64,000 bases of DNA, from contig OZ238266.1 of the NCBI GenBank assembly GCA_965178655.1, positions 62,001 to 126,000 of the forward strand, in the 5' to 3' direction. The position numbers were made by a program, and so were the translations under genes. This document shows, piece after piece, positions 1 to 9,900 of this stretch (positions are counted from its first letter, which is position 1; each line of letters opens with the position of its first letter). The stretch is from GCA-2733415 sp965178655. GTDB lineage: Bacteria > Bacteroidota > Bacteroidia > Flavobacteriales > Flavobacteriaceae. The notes below the pieces were generated by a model. The model searched no databases, was not told where the DNA came from, and was given only the letters and a program-made list of their open reading frames with translations.

Positions 1-1
1 A

Positions 2-1510
2 AATTATCAAGGAGAGGTCATGTTTTCTAAAGAACATACCGTAGGGTATTTGGAGCAAGAACCAAAACTTGATGACACTAAAACAGTAATGGATATTGTA
101 AAAGAAGGGGTGGCCGAAACAGTTGCTATTCTTGATGAATACAATAAAATTAATGACATGTTTGGTTTAGAAGAGGTATATTCTGATGCCGATAAAATGG
201 ATAAATTAATGGCACAACAGGCTGTTTTACAAGATAAAATAGACGCTTCGGGTGCTTGGGAATTAGATACTAAGCTAGAAATAGCTATGGATGCCTTGCG
301 TACACCAGCGCCAGACACACCAATTTCGGTATTATCTGGAGGGGAAAGACGTAGAGTAGCTTTATGTAGATTGTTGTTGCAAGAGCCAGATGTATTATTG
401 TTAGATGAGCCAACCAACCATTTAGATGCGGAGTCTGTACACTGGTTAGAGCACCATTTAGCACAGTATAAAGGAACGGTAATAGCTGTAACCCACGATA
501 GGTATTTCTTAGATAATGTTGCAGGGTGGATTTTAGAATTAGATAGAGGAGAAGGGATTCCTTGGAAAGGGAATTACTCTACTTGGTTAGATCAAAAATC
601 TAAACGACTGGCACAGGAAAGCAAAACAGCTTCTAAGCGTCAGAAAACACTTGAGAGAGAACTTGAATGGGTACGTATGGCTCCAAAAGGAAGACATGCA
701 AAATCTAAAGCCCGTTTAGCGAATTACGATAAGTTAATGAGCCAAGACCAAAAGCAAACAGATGATAAGTTAGAGATTTTTATCCCAAACGGTCCACGTT
801 TAGGTACAAGCGTTATAGAGGCAAAAGGTGTTTCAAAAGCATTTGGGGATAAATTATTATATGAGAATTTAGAGTTCTCTTTACCGCAAGCTGGAATAGT
901 AGGTATTATTGGTCCGAATGGTGCTGGTAAAACCACTATTTTTAGAATGATTATGGGCGAAGAAACGCCAGACGCAGGAAGTTTTAATGTAGGTGAAACC
1001 GTTAAAATAGGGTATGTAGATCAATCACATAAAGATATAGATGTCAATAAATCTATTTGGGAAAACTTTTCTGACGGCCAAGACTTGGTTATGATGGGAG
1101 GCAAACAAGTCAACTCTCGTGCATATTTAAGTAGATTTAATTTTGCAGGAAGTGAGCAAAATAAAAAAGTAAGCGCCCTATCAGGAGGAGAGCGTAATAG
1201 GTTGCACTTGGCAATGACTCTAAAAGAAGAAGGAAACGTATTACTGCTTGATGAGCCTACAAATGATTTAGATGTAAATACATTACGTGCATTAGAAGAA
1301 GGTTTAGAGAACTTTGCAGGTTGTGCAGTAGTTATATCGCATGATAGATGGTTTTTAGATAGAATTTGTACACATATATTAGCTTTTGAAGGCGATTCTC
1401 AAATATATTTCTTTGAAGGGTCTTTTAGTGAGTATGAAGAGAATAAAAAGAAACGATTAGGAGGAGATATGTTGCCTAAACGTATAAAGTATAAAAAATT
1501 AATTAGATAG
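2..1510 (+). CDS. ettA: Energy-dependent translational throttle protein EttA (ABC-F ATPase), 5' end cut off by the window
   Basis: The reading frame is open from the first base, so the true start lies before the window; the ATG at 20 is internal. The protein is a soluble ribosome-associated ABC-F ATPase. The visible part holds the end of the first ATPase domain (LSGGERRR signature, LLLDEPTNHLD Walker B), the charged inter-domain linker that contacts the ribosome, and a complete second domain (GPNGAGKTT Walker A, LSGGERNR, LLLDEPTNDLD, SHDRWFLD switch). The C-terminal end PKRIKYKKL is typical of EttA rather than of Uup or antibiotic-resistance ABC-F proteins. EttA of E. coli gates translation initiation according to the ATP/ADP ratio; that role is assumed from the family. 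Confidence 0.93.
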   Translation, partial: NYQGEVMFSKEHTVGYLEQEPKLDDTKTVMDIVKEGVAETVAILDEYNKINDMFGLEEVYSDADKMDKLMAQQAVLQDKIDASGAWELDTKLEIAMDALRTPAPDTPISVLSGGERRRVALCRLLLQEPDVLLLDEPTNHLDAESVHWLEHHLAQYKGTVIAVTHDRYFLDNVAGWILELDRGEGIPWKGNYSTWLDQKSKRLAQESKTASKRQKTLERELEWVRMAPKGRHAKSKARLANYDKLMSQDQKQTDDKLEIFIPNGPRLGTSVIEAKGVSKAFGDKLLYENLEFSLPQAGIVGIIGPNGAGKTTIFRMIMGEETPDAGSFNVGETVKIGYVDQSHKDIDVNKSIWENFSDGQDLVMMGGKQVNSRAYLSRFNFAGSEQNKKVSALSGGERNRLHLAMTLKEEGNVLLLDEPTNDLDVNTLRALEEGLENFAGCAVVISHDRWFLDRICTHILAFEGDSQIYFFEGSFSEYEENKKKRLGGDMLPKRIKYKKLIR

Positions 1511-1541
1511 TATATAGTACTTGTAATAATACCAATAACAA

Positions 1542-2930
1542 ATGACATTAATAAAATCAATCTCTGGAATACGAGGTACTATAGGAGGATTAGTAGGAGA
1601 TAATTTAACCCCTATTGATGCTGTAAAATTTGCAGCAGCATACGGTACATGGTTAAAAAATGATAGACAAAAAGATAATTACAAAGTTGTAGTAGGACGA
1701 GATGCAAGAATATCCGGACAAATGATTCAAGACTTGGTCATGAATACTTTAGTAGGACTCGGAATTCACGTTATTGACTTAGGTTTGTCAACTACGCCAA
1801 CAGTTGAAATTGCAGTGCCTTTAGAGCACGCAGACGGTGGTATTATTCTAACCGCTTCACATAACCCAAAACAATGGAATGCCTTAAAATTATTAAATAA
1901 TAAAGGGGAGTTTTTAAACGGAGTTGAAGGTGCTAAGATTTTAGATATAGCCGAAAAAGATGGGTTTGACTTTTCGGGAGTAGATGATTTAGGAAAAATC
2001 ACAATAAATGATGCTTATATAGATATTCATATAGATGAAGTGTTAGACCTAGATTTGGTAGATGCAGCACTAATCAAGAAAGCAAAATTTAAAGTTGTTG
2101 TAGATGGGGTAAACTCAACAGGAGGTATTGCTATACCAATGCTTTTAGAGCGTTTAGGTGTAGAGGTAGTAAAGCTGTATTGTGAGCCAAACGGACAATT
2201 TCCGCATAACCCAGAACCTTTAAAAGAGCATTTAACAGATATATCTGCATTAGTAGTTAAAGAACAGGCTGATTTAGGAGTTGTTGTTGACCCAGATGTA
2301 GACCGATTGGCATTGATATGTAATGATGGTGAAATGTTTGGTGAGGAGTATACTTTAGTGGCTTGTGCCGATTATGTGTTGGGTAAGACTAAAGGGAATA
2401 CAGTGTCTAACATGTCGTCTTCTCGTGCTTTGCGTGATGTTACTGAAAAGCATGGTGGTACCTATGAAGCTTCTGCTGTTGGAGAGGTTAATGTAGTGGA
2501 ACTCATGAAAAAGAACAATGCAGTTATTGGAGGTGAAGGAAATGGCGGTATTATTTACCCGTCATCTCATTACGGAAGAGATTCTTTGGTAGGTGTGGCT
2601 TTGTTTTTAACGCATTTAGCAGAAAAACAAATGAGTGTTCGTGACTTGCGAGATTCATATCCGAGTTACTATATGAGTAAAAACAAAATCCAACTAACAC
2701 CTGCATTAGATGTTGATGCTATTTTAGAAGGAATGACTGCAAAATATGCGCATGAAAAAATCACAACTATTGATGGTGTAAAAATTGATTTTGCAGAGAA
2801 TTGGGTGCATTTACGTAAAAGTAATACAGAGCCAATTATTCGTATTTATACCGAAGCCTTATCGCAACAATTAGCCGATGACTTGGCAGAAAAATGTATT
2901 GCAGAGCTAAAAGTAATAGCAGGAATATAA
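1542..2930 (+). CDS. glmM: Phosphoglucosamine mutase / phosphomannomutase family phosphohexomutase
   Basis: This 462-residue alpha-D-phosphohexomutase interconverts hexose 6-phosphates and 1-phosphates. All four signature loops are visible: TASHNPKQWNA with the phosphorylated serine, DPDVDR for metal binding, GGEGNGG for sugar recognition, and RKSNTEPIIRIY for the phosphate. The length fits the Bacteroidota enzymes usually named GlmM, which supply glucosamine-1-phosphate for peptidoglycan and LPS. Substrate choice between glucosamine and mannose phosphates cannot be settled from sequence alone, so the symbol is tentative. It follows ettA by 31 bp on the same strand and ends before a clear terminator. 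Confidence 0.88.
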   Translation: MTLIKSISGIRGTIGGLVGDNLTPIDAVKFAAAYGTWLKNDRQKDNYKVVVGRDARISGQMIQDLVMNTLVGLGIHVIDLGLSTTPTVEIAVPLEHADGGIILTASHNPKQWNALKLLNNKGEFLNGVEGAKILDIAEKDGFDFSGVDDLGKITINDAYIDIHIDEVLDLDLVDAALIKKAKFKVVVDGVNSTGGIAIPMLLERLGVEVVKLYCEPNGQFPHNPEPLKEHLTDISALVVKEQADLGVVVDPDVDRLALICNDGEMFGEEYTLVACADYVLGKTKGNTVSNMSSSRALRDVTEKHGGTYEASAVGEVNVVELMKKNNAVIGGEGNGGIIYPSSHYGRDSLVGVALFLTHLAEKQMSVRDLRDSYPSYYMSKNKIQLTPALDVDAILEGMTAKYAHEKITTIDGVKIDFAENWVHLRKSNTEPIIRIYTEALSQQLADDLAEKCIAELKVIAGI

Positions 2931-2950
2931 CGGTTTAGATAAATATAATA

Positions 2951-2996
2951 AACACTTGTCATACTATGAATATAGTTATAAAGACAGGTGTTTTTT
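2951..2996 (+). terminator. Rho-independent terminator after the phosphohexomutase gene
   Basis: A 10-bp stem (AACACTTGTC at 2951 with GACAGGTGTT at 2983, one G-U pair) encloses a smaller inner stem and runs into six T residues. It ends the ettA-glmM transcript. Confidence 0.8.
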
Positions 2997-3061
2997 AGTG
3001 TTGTTGATAACCAAAACCAGGCTATAGCTAAGTATTGATTGGGATAACAAAATACTTGTTT

Positions 3062-3610
3062 CTACCATAACCCAATACTATAACTTCCTTTTAAAGTAAT
3101 ATAGTGGTCATCATACTTTCTGGATAATTGAAAGAGGGGACTAGGTTGCTTAAAAATTTTATTATACTCAAAACTAATATTGAATCGTTTAAAAAAAGAA
3201 ACCCCAATAGCAGGTCTAATACCAATATATAGGTTTTTGTTATTGGTACAATAGGCTCCTAGACCCAACCCTAAATAAGGCCTGATTTTCCGGTTCGTAA
3301 AATAATGTGTTACTGTAGGGGCAAAAGAAAAAACACTAAGCATGTCAATATTGTCTGTTGTTGCGTTTTCTTGTACCATAGCATATTCAATATTTATACC
3401 TACTGTAGTATTTTTCTTGTAATACCATTTAGGTTGAATATGAAATCCAGCCCCTGCATTTGATTGGTTATACATGGGTAATTCACTATTAAAATATCGT
3501 TCTGGTAGGTGCCACTGTAATCCAAGGTCTAAGCAGAATTTGCGCTCCTGTCCAAAAGTGTTTGTTACTAAAATTAAGAAGAGTAAATTAAGAAGGTGTT
3601 TTTTTGTCAT
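3062..3610 (-). CDS. Small predicted outer-membrane beta-barrel protein with signal peptide
   Basis: The protein has 182 residues. I start it at the ATG at 3610: this gives a clean signal peptide (MTKKHLLNLLFLILVTNTFG, then Q-E) and begins 10 bp after the maf stop, whereas the longer open frame would run 168 bases into maf. The rest alternates polar and aromatic residues and glycines (for example PYLGLGLGAY, ISFEYNKIF) and ends in an aromatic pair (GLW), as outer-membrane barrels do. No named family is recognised. It is the last gene of the leftward maf cluster, but its link to the other products is unknown. Confidence 0.7.
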   Translation of the reverse strand: MTKKHLLNLLFLILVTNTFGQERKFCLDLGLQWHLPERYFNSELPMYNQSNAGAGFHIQPKWYYKKNTTVGINIEYAMVQENATTDNIDMLSVFSFAPTVTHYFTNRKIRPYLGLGLGAYCTNNKNLYIGIRPAIGVSFFKRFNISFEYNKIFKQPSPLFQLSRKYDDHYITLKGSYSIGLW

Positions 3611-3620
3611 GTAGTTAAAT

Positions 3621-4211
3621 TTAACGCTTTGCAATAGAAATGAGTTCGGTATATGTTTTTTGTACAGAAAACCCAACAACAGTATTATAGTCGCCTTCAA
3701 TTTTGGTAATACCAATAGCGCCAATCCATTCTTGAATACCATAACTTCCGGCTTTGTCAAAAGGTTGGTAGTTGTCAATGTAGTAGTTAATTTCTTGAGG
3801 TGTTAATGCTTTAAAAGTTACCTTAGTAATGCTAGAAATTGTTTTTTGAAAACAGGTTGTCTTTAAGCATACCGATGTAATAACTTCATGTGTAGCATTA
3901 CTTAATGCGCTTAGCATGTTAAACGCTTCTTCTTTGCTTCGGGGTTTTCCTAACGCTTTGTTATTGTGCCATACAATGGTATCGCTAGTAATTAATATGT
4001 CGTTCTTTTTGAGTTCTTTTTCAAAAGGAAGTGATTTTAATTGTGCCAAATAATTGGTAATTTCAAAGTGTCTTAAAGTAGGTGGGTAGACTTCATCAAC
4101 TTCTTTTAAACGAATTTCAAACGGGATATTTAGGTCTGTTAAAAACTGTTGACGCCTAGGTGATCCTGATGCTAATATGATATGCTTGTCTTTTAATGCG
4201 TTGGCTAGCAT
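3621..4211 (-). CDS. maf: Maf family nucleotide pyrophosphatase
   Basis: This is a 196-residue Maf/YhdE-type house-cleaning enzyme that hydrolyses non-canonical or excess nucleoside triphosphates (dTTP/UTP in characterised members) to the monophosphate and pyrophosphate. It shows the N-terminal LASGSPRRQQFL phosphate-binding motif, TSDTIVW with the catalytic aspartate, GKPRSKEEAFNML, and the C-terminal DKAGSYGIQ and GDYNTVVG motifs. Its start overlaps the end of the UbiA-like gene by 7 bases, so the two are probably translated together. Confidence 0.92.
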   Translation of the reverse strand: MLANALKDKHIILASGSPRRQQFLTDLNIPFEIRLKEVDEVYPPTLRHFEITNYLAQLKSLPFEKELKKNDILITSDTIVWHNNKALGKPRSKEEAFNMLSALSNATHEVITSVCLKTTCFQKTISSITKVTFKALTPQEINYYIDNYQPFDKAGSYGIQEWIGAIGITKIEGDYNTVVGFSVQKTYTELISIAKR

Positions 4212-5086
4212 AGGCTACTTATTTTAAATACTAATGCGCTTATTGTTGTTAACGGAACAATAATTTCTAGAGTATTGTTAATTAGGGTAAACTGTTTAAT
4301 TGTCTTTGCGGTAATTAGTTTGATGCAGCAAAAAAATAGCGGACCAATAACAAAAAATAATCCAAAGAATAATAAAATTGAATTGCCGCTTAAATAGGTA
4401 AGGGTGTAATATGTGCAAGAAAAAAGAATACTAGTGCATATTGCAAACGCAATATATTTACTGCGCTTACGACCAATAGCAATAGGTAATGTGTGTTGTT
4501 TGTTTTGGTAATCGTTATTGGTAGCAATAATATCCTGAATTGTCTTTATAAGCACTGTAATTCCAAATACAAATAAACTCCATTCACTTAAAAGTTTAAA
4601 AACAAATAAATAGGCGTCTCGGTTGTTGTCTGTTATCATTGGGGTAAGTTCAATAATACCAAAAACAAGAATACAACTGCTAATAAGTATTGCGTACAGT
4701 ATGTTTCCAAGAAAAAGAGTTTTTTTATGAATTGTTGTCAGGTAGTGCATACCTGCCGAAATGATTAAAAAGAAAATGGCATAGCTATTTCGCTCTATTT
4801 GCCATGTGGTATATATGCCAAGTAATACACCTATAACTGTAAGTCCAATAAAAACATTGGTATTGTCTTTGTAGGTTTTGGTTAATTGATTTCTGCTAAT
4901 ATGCCCTGCCGAAACAATACAAAGTATGGCAAGTAGCAAACTTATGAACGTCCAATTATCTAAAGCTGTTGTCATTGCGGCTGCCTTAAATTGTGGGAGC
5001 TCAAATAGCGTATATTTAATAGCGCATAAGCTTAGTATTATGGTGATAAGTGTTTTGTATTCTATGCGTTGTAGTAGCTTAATCAT
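4205..5086 (-). CDS. UbiA-family prenyltransferase-like membrane protein with a degenerate first Asp motif
   Basis: The protein has 293 residues and about eight or nine hydrophobic segments. I choose the ATG at 5086, which overlaps the kdsC-like stop by 8 bases; a TTG 12 bases further upstream is also possible. The second UbiA motif is recognisable: IKTIQDIIATNNDYQNKQHTLPIAIG keeps the Asp pair and the TLPI-G signature (about residues 181-205). The first motif, normally NDxxD, reads SAGHISRNQLTK and lacks its aspartates. Flavobacterial homologues at this position are often named geranylgeranylglycerol-phosphate geranylgeranyltransferase. I would call it UbiA-like and leave substrate and activity open. 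Confidence 0.65.
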   Translation of the reverse strand: MIKLLQRIEYKTLITIILSLCAIKYTLFELPQFKAAAMTTALDNWTFISLLLAILCIVSAGHISRNQLTKTYKDNTNVFIGLTVIGVLLGIYTTWQIERNSYAIFFLIISAGMHYLTTIHKKTLFLGNILYAILISSCILVFGIIELTPMITDNNRDAYLFVFKLLSEWSLFVFGITVLIKTIQDIIATNNDYQNKQHTLPIAIGRKRSKYIAFAICTSILFSCTYYTLTYLSGNSILLFFGLFFVIGPLFFCCIKLITAKTIKQFTLINNTLEIIVPLTTISALVFKISSLC

Positions 5087-5606
5087 ACTTCGCTTCAAAT
5101 TGTGTCATCCATTTTCCTTGTACACGCATTACTTGCTCAATAACATCTCTTCCGCAGCCTTTTCCGCCGTTTTTAGGAGAAATGTAAAGGGAAACCTCTT
5201 TAACTTCGGTAGCGGCATCTTGCGGACAAGTAGGTAGTCCTACAAGCTTCATAACTGGAATATCTGGGATATCATCACCCATATAAAGTATTTGTTCGGG
5301 TTTAATGTTCTTCTTACTACAGTATTCATTAAATGCTTCAGTTTTTTTATGGCAGCCTAAATATATATCAGGGATAGATAATCCTTCAAGACGTTTACGA
5401 ACTCCTTCATTGCTTCCTCCAGAGATTATGCAAACATTATATCCAGCTAAAACGGCCGATTTTAAAGCATATCCATCTTTAATATTCATATTTCTATATA
5501 ATTCCCCTTCGGTAGTTACCATAATAGTGCCATCGGTTAATACGCCATCTATATCAAAAATAAATGTTGTAATAGTATTCATACGTTCTTTATAACTTGT
5601 TGCCAT
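5079..5606 (-). CDS. HAD hydrolase of the KdsC (KDO-8-phosphate phosphatase) type
   Basis: This 175-residue C0-type HAD phosphatase has the nucleophile motif FDIDGVLTDG, motif II (IISGG) and motif IV MGDDIPDIPVM. It lacks a cap domain, as in KdsC and the phosphatase half of NeuA-like enzymes. The likely reaction is removal of phosphate from 3-deoxy-D-manno-octulosonate 8-phosphate in LPS core synthesis, but no other KDO gene is adjacent, so the substrate is inferred. The start at 5606 overlaps the previous gene by 17 bases; the ATG at 5582 is the alternative. It sits in a tightly packed leftward cluster. Confidence 0.83.
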   Translation of the reverse strand: MATSYKERMNTITTFIFDIDGVLTDGTIMVTTEGELYRNMNIKDGYALKSAVLAGYNVCIISGGSNEGVRKRLEGLSIPDIYLGCHKKTEAFNEYCSKKNIKPEQILYMGDDIPDIPVMKLVGLPTCPQDAATEVKEVSLYISPKNGGKGCGRDVIEQVMRVQGKWMTQFEAKYD

Positions 5607-6354
5607 GTGTGTGTTGTATTGAGTTGGTCAATAATTTGTATATATCTTGTTGATTATTGGTTTTTAAAAACGTTAAATGTTGTTCAATGACGTTCTTATC
5701 TTGTCGTTTTGCAGGTCCTGTTTGACTATTTTTTGGAGAGAGGTCCTGTATTTTGTTTGCAGTTTCTAAAATTAAAGGTTTTAAAAGTTTGAAATCTACA
5801 TTATTTTCTAAACAAATTTCTTCTCCTTTTTGATATAAATGATTGGTAAAGTTATTTACAAAAACAGCAGCAATGTGTAATGCTTTTCGCTGCTTAGAGT
5901 CAATAATGTGTACCGTGTTTGAAATCTGTTCTGCAAGTGTTTTAAGTGTGTTTAAATCAGTATTACTTTCGGTTTCTAAACATATGGGTATGTTTAAAAA
6001 ATTAATTGTTGTTGCTGCAGAAAAGGTTTGCAGTGGGTAAAAAACACCTCTTCTGTTTTTGCTAGAAAGTTTTGTGATGTCTATACTGCCAGAGGTGTGC
6101 ACTACTAATCTGTTTTGAAACGGAAGTGCCTCAGATAAATCTGATATATAATCATCTGTAATAGCAATAATGTAAATATCGGCAGTTTTAAGCGCAGAGA
6201 GGTCTGTTGTAGTGTTTGTTTTTTCAGCAAAAAACTTTAACTTTTCTGAGTTTCTATTATACACTTGTACAACAGTAGTTTCTGTAGATGTTTCAAAAAC
6301 GCGATATAAATGTGTAGCTACATTTCCAGCACCTAAAATAACAATATTTATCAT
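5590..6354 (-). CDS. Rossmann-fold DUF2520 protein (NADP-dependent oxidoreductase-like)
   Basis: The protein has 254 residues. The N-terminal half is a Rossmann fold with the dinucleotide motif VILGAGNVATHL and resembles F420-NADP oxidoreductases and ProC. The C-terminal helical half (about 125-254, with HIAAVFVNNFTNHLY) is DUF2520. No reaction has been established for the family, to my knowledge. It is the first gene of the leftward cluster that continues with the KdsC-like phosphatase, UbiA-like protein, maf and the barrel protein, each overlapping or nearly touching the next. Confidence 0.82.
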   Translation of the reverse strand: MINIVILGAGNVATHLYRVFETSTETTVVQVYNRNSEKLKFFAEKTNTTTDLSALKTADIYIIAITDDYISDLSEALPFQNRLVVHTSGSIDITKLSSKNRRGVFYPLQTFSAATTINFLNIPICLETESNTDLNTLKTLAEQISNTVHIIDSKQRKALHIAAVFVNNFTNHLYQKGEEICLENNVDFKLLKPLILETANKIQDLSPKNSQTGPAKRQDKNVIEQHLTFLKTNNQQDIYKLLTNSIQHTHGNKL

Positions 6355-6379
6355 AAAGCTAAAGTAACCTAATTGTATC

Positions 6380-6408
6380 TTGTATAAAAGTAAAAAGCTA
6401 TATCTTTG
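6380..6408 (+). promoter_or_regulatory. Bacteroidota-type promoter for the truncated haemoglobin gene
   Basis: TTG at 6380-6382 and TATCTTTG at 6401-6408 are 18 bp apart, matching the TTG/TAnnTTTG promoter of the Bacteroidota. The haemoglobin ATG follows 41 bp later. Confidence 0.65.
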
Positions 6409-6449
6409 TGTTATAGACGTGCTTTATCGCGTAAAAACATCAGTGCCAT

Positions 6450-6839
6450 ATGAAAAAAGATATTACAGGTAGAGGAGATATACAGGTTTTAGTTCATGCT
6501 TTTTATGATAAAATTCGTTCAAATAGTGAGTTAGGTCCTATTTTTAATAAAGCCATAGATGATTGGGATGCACATTTAATACATTTAACTGATTTTTGGG
6601 AAAGTCAACTATTTCAAAAAAATGTATTCTCAGGCAACCCTCTAAAAAAGCATGTAGAAGTAGATTTGGCTAATAACCACACTATAACTAATGATTTGTT
6701 TGGTTTGTGGTTGCAAATATGGATAACAACATTAGACGATTTGTATACTGGAGAGGTGGCTAGTTTAGCTAAAAACCGAGCAAGAAACATCTCTATTTTT
6801 TTATTTATGGAGATTTTTAAAGCGCGTAAAAACACCTGA
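6450..6839 (+). CDS. Group III truncated haemoglobin
   Basis: The protein has 129 residues, typical of group III truncated globins. Visible features are the B-helix region VLVHAFYDKIRSN, the CD/E region with HLIHLTDFWESQLF, the proximal histidine in GNPLKKHVEVDL, and the C-terminal Trp-rich helix LFGLWLQIWITTLDDLY. Such globins bind haem and O2 or NO-type ligands in the cytoplasm; the exact role is not known. It stands directly before ccsBA on the same strand, so a link to haem or respiration is plausible but unproven. Confidence 0.88.
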   Translation: MKKDITGRGDIQVLVHAFYDKIRSNSELGPIFNKAIDDWDAHLIHLTDFWESQLFQKNVFSGNPLKKHVEVDLANNHTITNDLFGLWLQIWITTLDDLYTGEVASLAKNRARNISIFLFMEIFKARKNT

Positions 6840-6928
6840 TTGTAGTCTTAGTCTAGTAGCTACTTTTTTTGTTGAAAAGTCTATCTATTATTTGTCTTTT
6901 ATCTATATATCCATTGATATAAATAATG

Positions 6929-6936
6929 TATTTTTG
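6929..6936 (+). promoter_or_regulatory. -7 promoter element before ccsBA
   Basis: TATTTTTG fits TAnnTTTG and lies 28 bp before the chosen ATG at 6965. No good -33 TTG was found at the right distance. The element would lie inside the coding region if the upstream ATG at 6926 were used, which argues for 6965. Confidence 0.45.
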
Positions 6937-6964
6937 TAAGCGTTATTTTATTAAAGACAGACAG

Positions 6965-9900
6965 ATGAAATCAATCCTTGCTAGAATATTATTTTCCACC
7001 CGATTAATGGCTATTTTATTTATTGTATTTGCAGCAGCAATGGCAGTAGGTACTTTTTTAGATATGGGGGCAACAACATCACCAACACCATACTCAAGAA
7101 CACTAATATATAACGCTTGGTGGTTTGAGACCATAATGGCATTATTTATGGTGAATTTTGCAGGAAACATTATTAAATACCGTTTATATAAAAAAGAAAA
7201 ATGGGCCACACTAACCATGCACTTGGCTTTTGTGTTTATTATTTTAGGTGCTTTTGTAACACGATATATTGGTTTTGAAGGTATAATGCCAATTCGCGAA
7301 GGGGCAAGTACCAATGCCTTTTTATCAGAAAAAGTATATATAAAGGCATTGGTAGATGGTAATTTTGAGATTAATGGCGTAGCACAGCGTCGTGCTTTAG
7401 AAAAAGAGGTCATGCTGTCTGAAAAATTGTCTAATAAATTTGAAATTATTTCCGATTATAACAATATTCCAATAAAAATTGAGCAAGTCAACTTTATTAA
7501 AGGCGCTACTACCGGATTGGTTGAAAATGAAACAGGTAAAAGATATCTGAAATTAGTAGAAGCTAGTGGAGGTACACGTCACGAGCATTTTTTAGAAGAA
7601 GGAAAAGTAGAAAACATTCATAATATACTATTTGCATTTAACAAGCCAACCCAAGGGGCTATTAATATTTCGGATATTTTAGAAGTCCCTACAATAGATA
7701 CACCGTTTGAGGGAACAGTAATGCAAATGGCCACACAAAAGCAAAGTCCTGTTGTAAAGGATAGTGTTCAAGAATTAAAATTTAGATCACTATATAGCTT
7801 AGGAGAAACACAATTTGTATTGCCAGACCCTGTTGTACGCGGAAATTACGAAGTGGTAAAAGATGCCAGTGGTCAGTCTGTAGAAGATGCCGTAACTATT
7901 GCGGTAACGGTAAATGAGGACACCCAAAATATAACATTGCTAGGCGGAAAAGGCGTGCTAAATGAATTAAAAACAGTTATTGTTGGTGGTCTAAAGTTTC
8001 ATTTAGGTTATGGCTCTAAACAATTAAAATTGCCGTTTTCAATTCAGTTAAATGATTTTATTGCTGAAAAATTTCCAGGAAATGAAAAGGCTTTTAAAAG
8101 CTTTAAGAGTATTGTAACGGTGCAAGAACAAAACTCATCTTTTGATTATGAAATTTTCATGAATAATATTCTAGACTATAAGGGATATAAGTTTTTTCAA
8201 GCAAGTTTTGATCCAGATGAGAAAGGAACCGTGCTATCAGTTAACCATGATTTTTGGGGAACTTGGATTTCATATCTAGGCTATGTATTGCTATACATTG
8301 CCATGATTGCAATTATATTTACTAAAAACACACGGTTTTCATATTTAAAACAAAAGCTTAATAAAATAAAAGCCAAAAAGAGCAAGCTGCTAACAATATT
8401 GTTTTTTGTTGCTGGAACAGTAGGATATGCGCAGGCACCTTTGCACACAAAACTCGATAAAAAAGCGGTAGACTCTATTATTAAGCACCGTTCATTTTCA
8501 AAAACCGAAGCTGCAAAATTTGGAGCCGTAGTATTACAAGATTTTGGCGGCCGTATGAAACCGGTAAACACCTATGCTTCAGAATTACTCCGAAAACTTT
8601 CCGAAAGAGATACTTATGAAGGTTTAGATGCCAATCAGGTGTTTTTATCAATGATTCAAAATAGCCGATTATGGTTTGATGTTCCGGTTATAAAACTTAA
8701 AAGAGGAAACGATAGTATTCGCAAAACCTTAGGTCTGCCAGCTAATACAAAATATGCCGCATTAGCAGATTTTTATGACAATCAAGGGAATCATAAAATT
8801 ACAGATAAGCAGTTGGAAGATGCCACAAAAGCATTTAATCCTAATAAGTTTCAGAAAGACCTTAAAAAGCTTTACGAACAAGAACAATTGCTTTCTGGCG
8901 CTTTAATGGGAACTATTCTTAAAATCTTTCCAATACCAGACGATAGTAATAATAAATGGGTGGCTTACCCTGAATTGGGACAAGTAAATTACGGTAATGA
9001 TGAAATGAATACCAATATTAAAAGTCTGTTGCCAGCATATATTAGTGCGTTAATTTCCGGAAAAAAATCTGGAAATTATGAGTCGGCAGATAAACTATTA
9101 GAAGGCTTTAAAATTATCCAACAAAAATACAGTGCAGAAATACTGCCATCAGCCGGAAAAATAAAAGCAGAGTTAATATATAACAAATACAATGTTTTCA
9201 AAAAACTAATGCGTTATTATATTGGCTTTGGAATGTTATTGTTTGTTGTTTTAATGCTGCAAATATTTTCGAATAAAAAATGGATTAGTAAAATAATATT
9301 TACATTAAAAACAGCCATAATCATTTGCTTTATAGTGCATACAGTAGGTTTAATTGCACGTTGGTACATCTCCGGACATGCCCCTTGGAGTGATGCTTAT
9401 GAGTCAATCATTTACGTTGCTTGGGCAACGATGCTATTTGGTTTATTATTTGGTAAAAAATCCGATTTAACTATTGCCGCTACAGCTTTTGTAACAGCAA
9501 TGTTGTTATGGGTTGCAAACTTAAACTTTATAGATCCGTCAATAGGTACTTTAGCTCCTGTATTAGATAGTTATTGGTTAATGATTCATGTGGCTATTAT
9601 TGTAGCAAGTTACGGACCGTTTACTTTGGGTGCAATTTTAGGTGTAGTAGCATTATTATTAATGCTGTTTACCACAAGTGCAAACAAGCTAAAAATGGAT
9701 TTGAATATAAAAGAAATCACAATCATATCAGAAATGGCATTAACCGTAGGTTTGGTGCTATTAACCATAGGAAACTTTTTGGGAGGTATGTGGGCAAATG
9801 AATCGTGGGGACGCTATTGGGGCTGGGACCCAAAAGAAACTTGGGCGCTAATTAGTATTATGGTATATGCGTTTATTATTCATATGAGATTGGTTCCAGG

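Noticed and set aside
3611..3778. N-terminal extension of the small outer-membrane protein
   Set aside because: The open frame continues into maf on the same strand, but the signal peptide begins at the ATG at 3610 and the extension has no features of its own.
6926..6964. Longer start of ccsBA
   Set aside because: The extra 13 residues overlap a TAnnTTTG promoter element and precede the natural membrane-protein start MKSILARILF.
9574..9801. Separate small protein inside ccsBA in another frame
   Set aside because: It is a shadow frame of the membrane-coding region with no start signals, and its composition follows the host gene.
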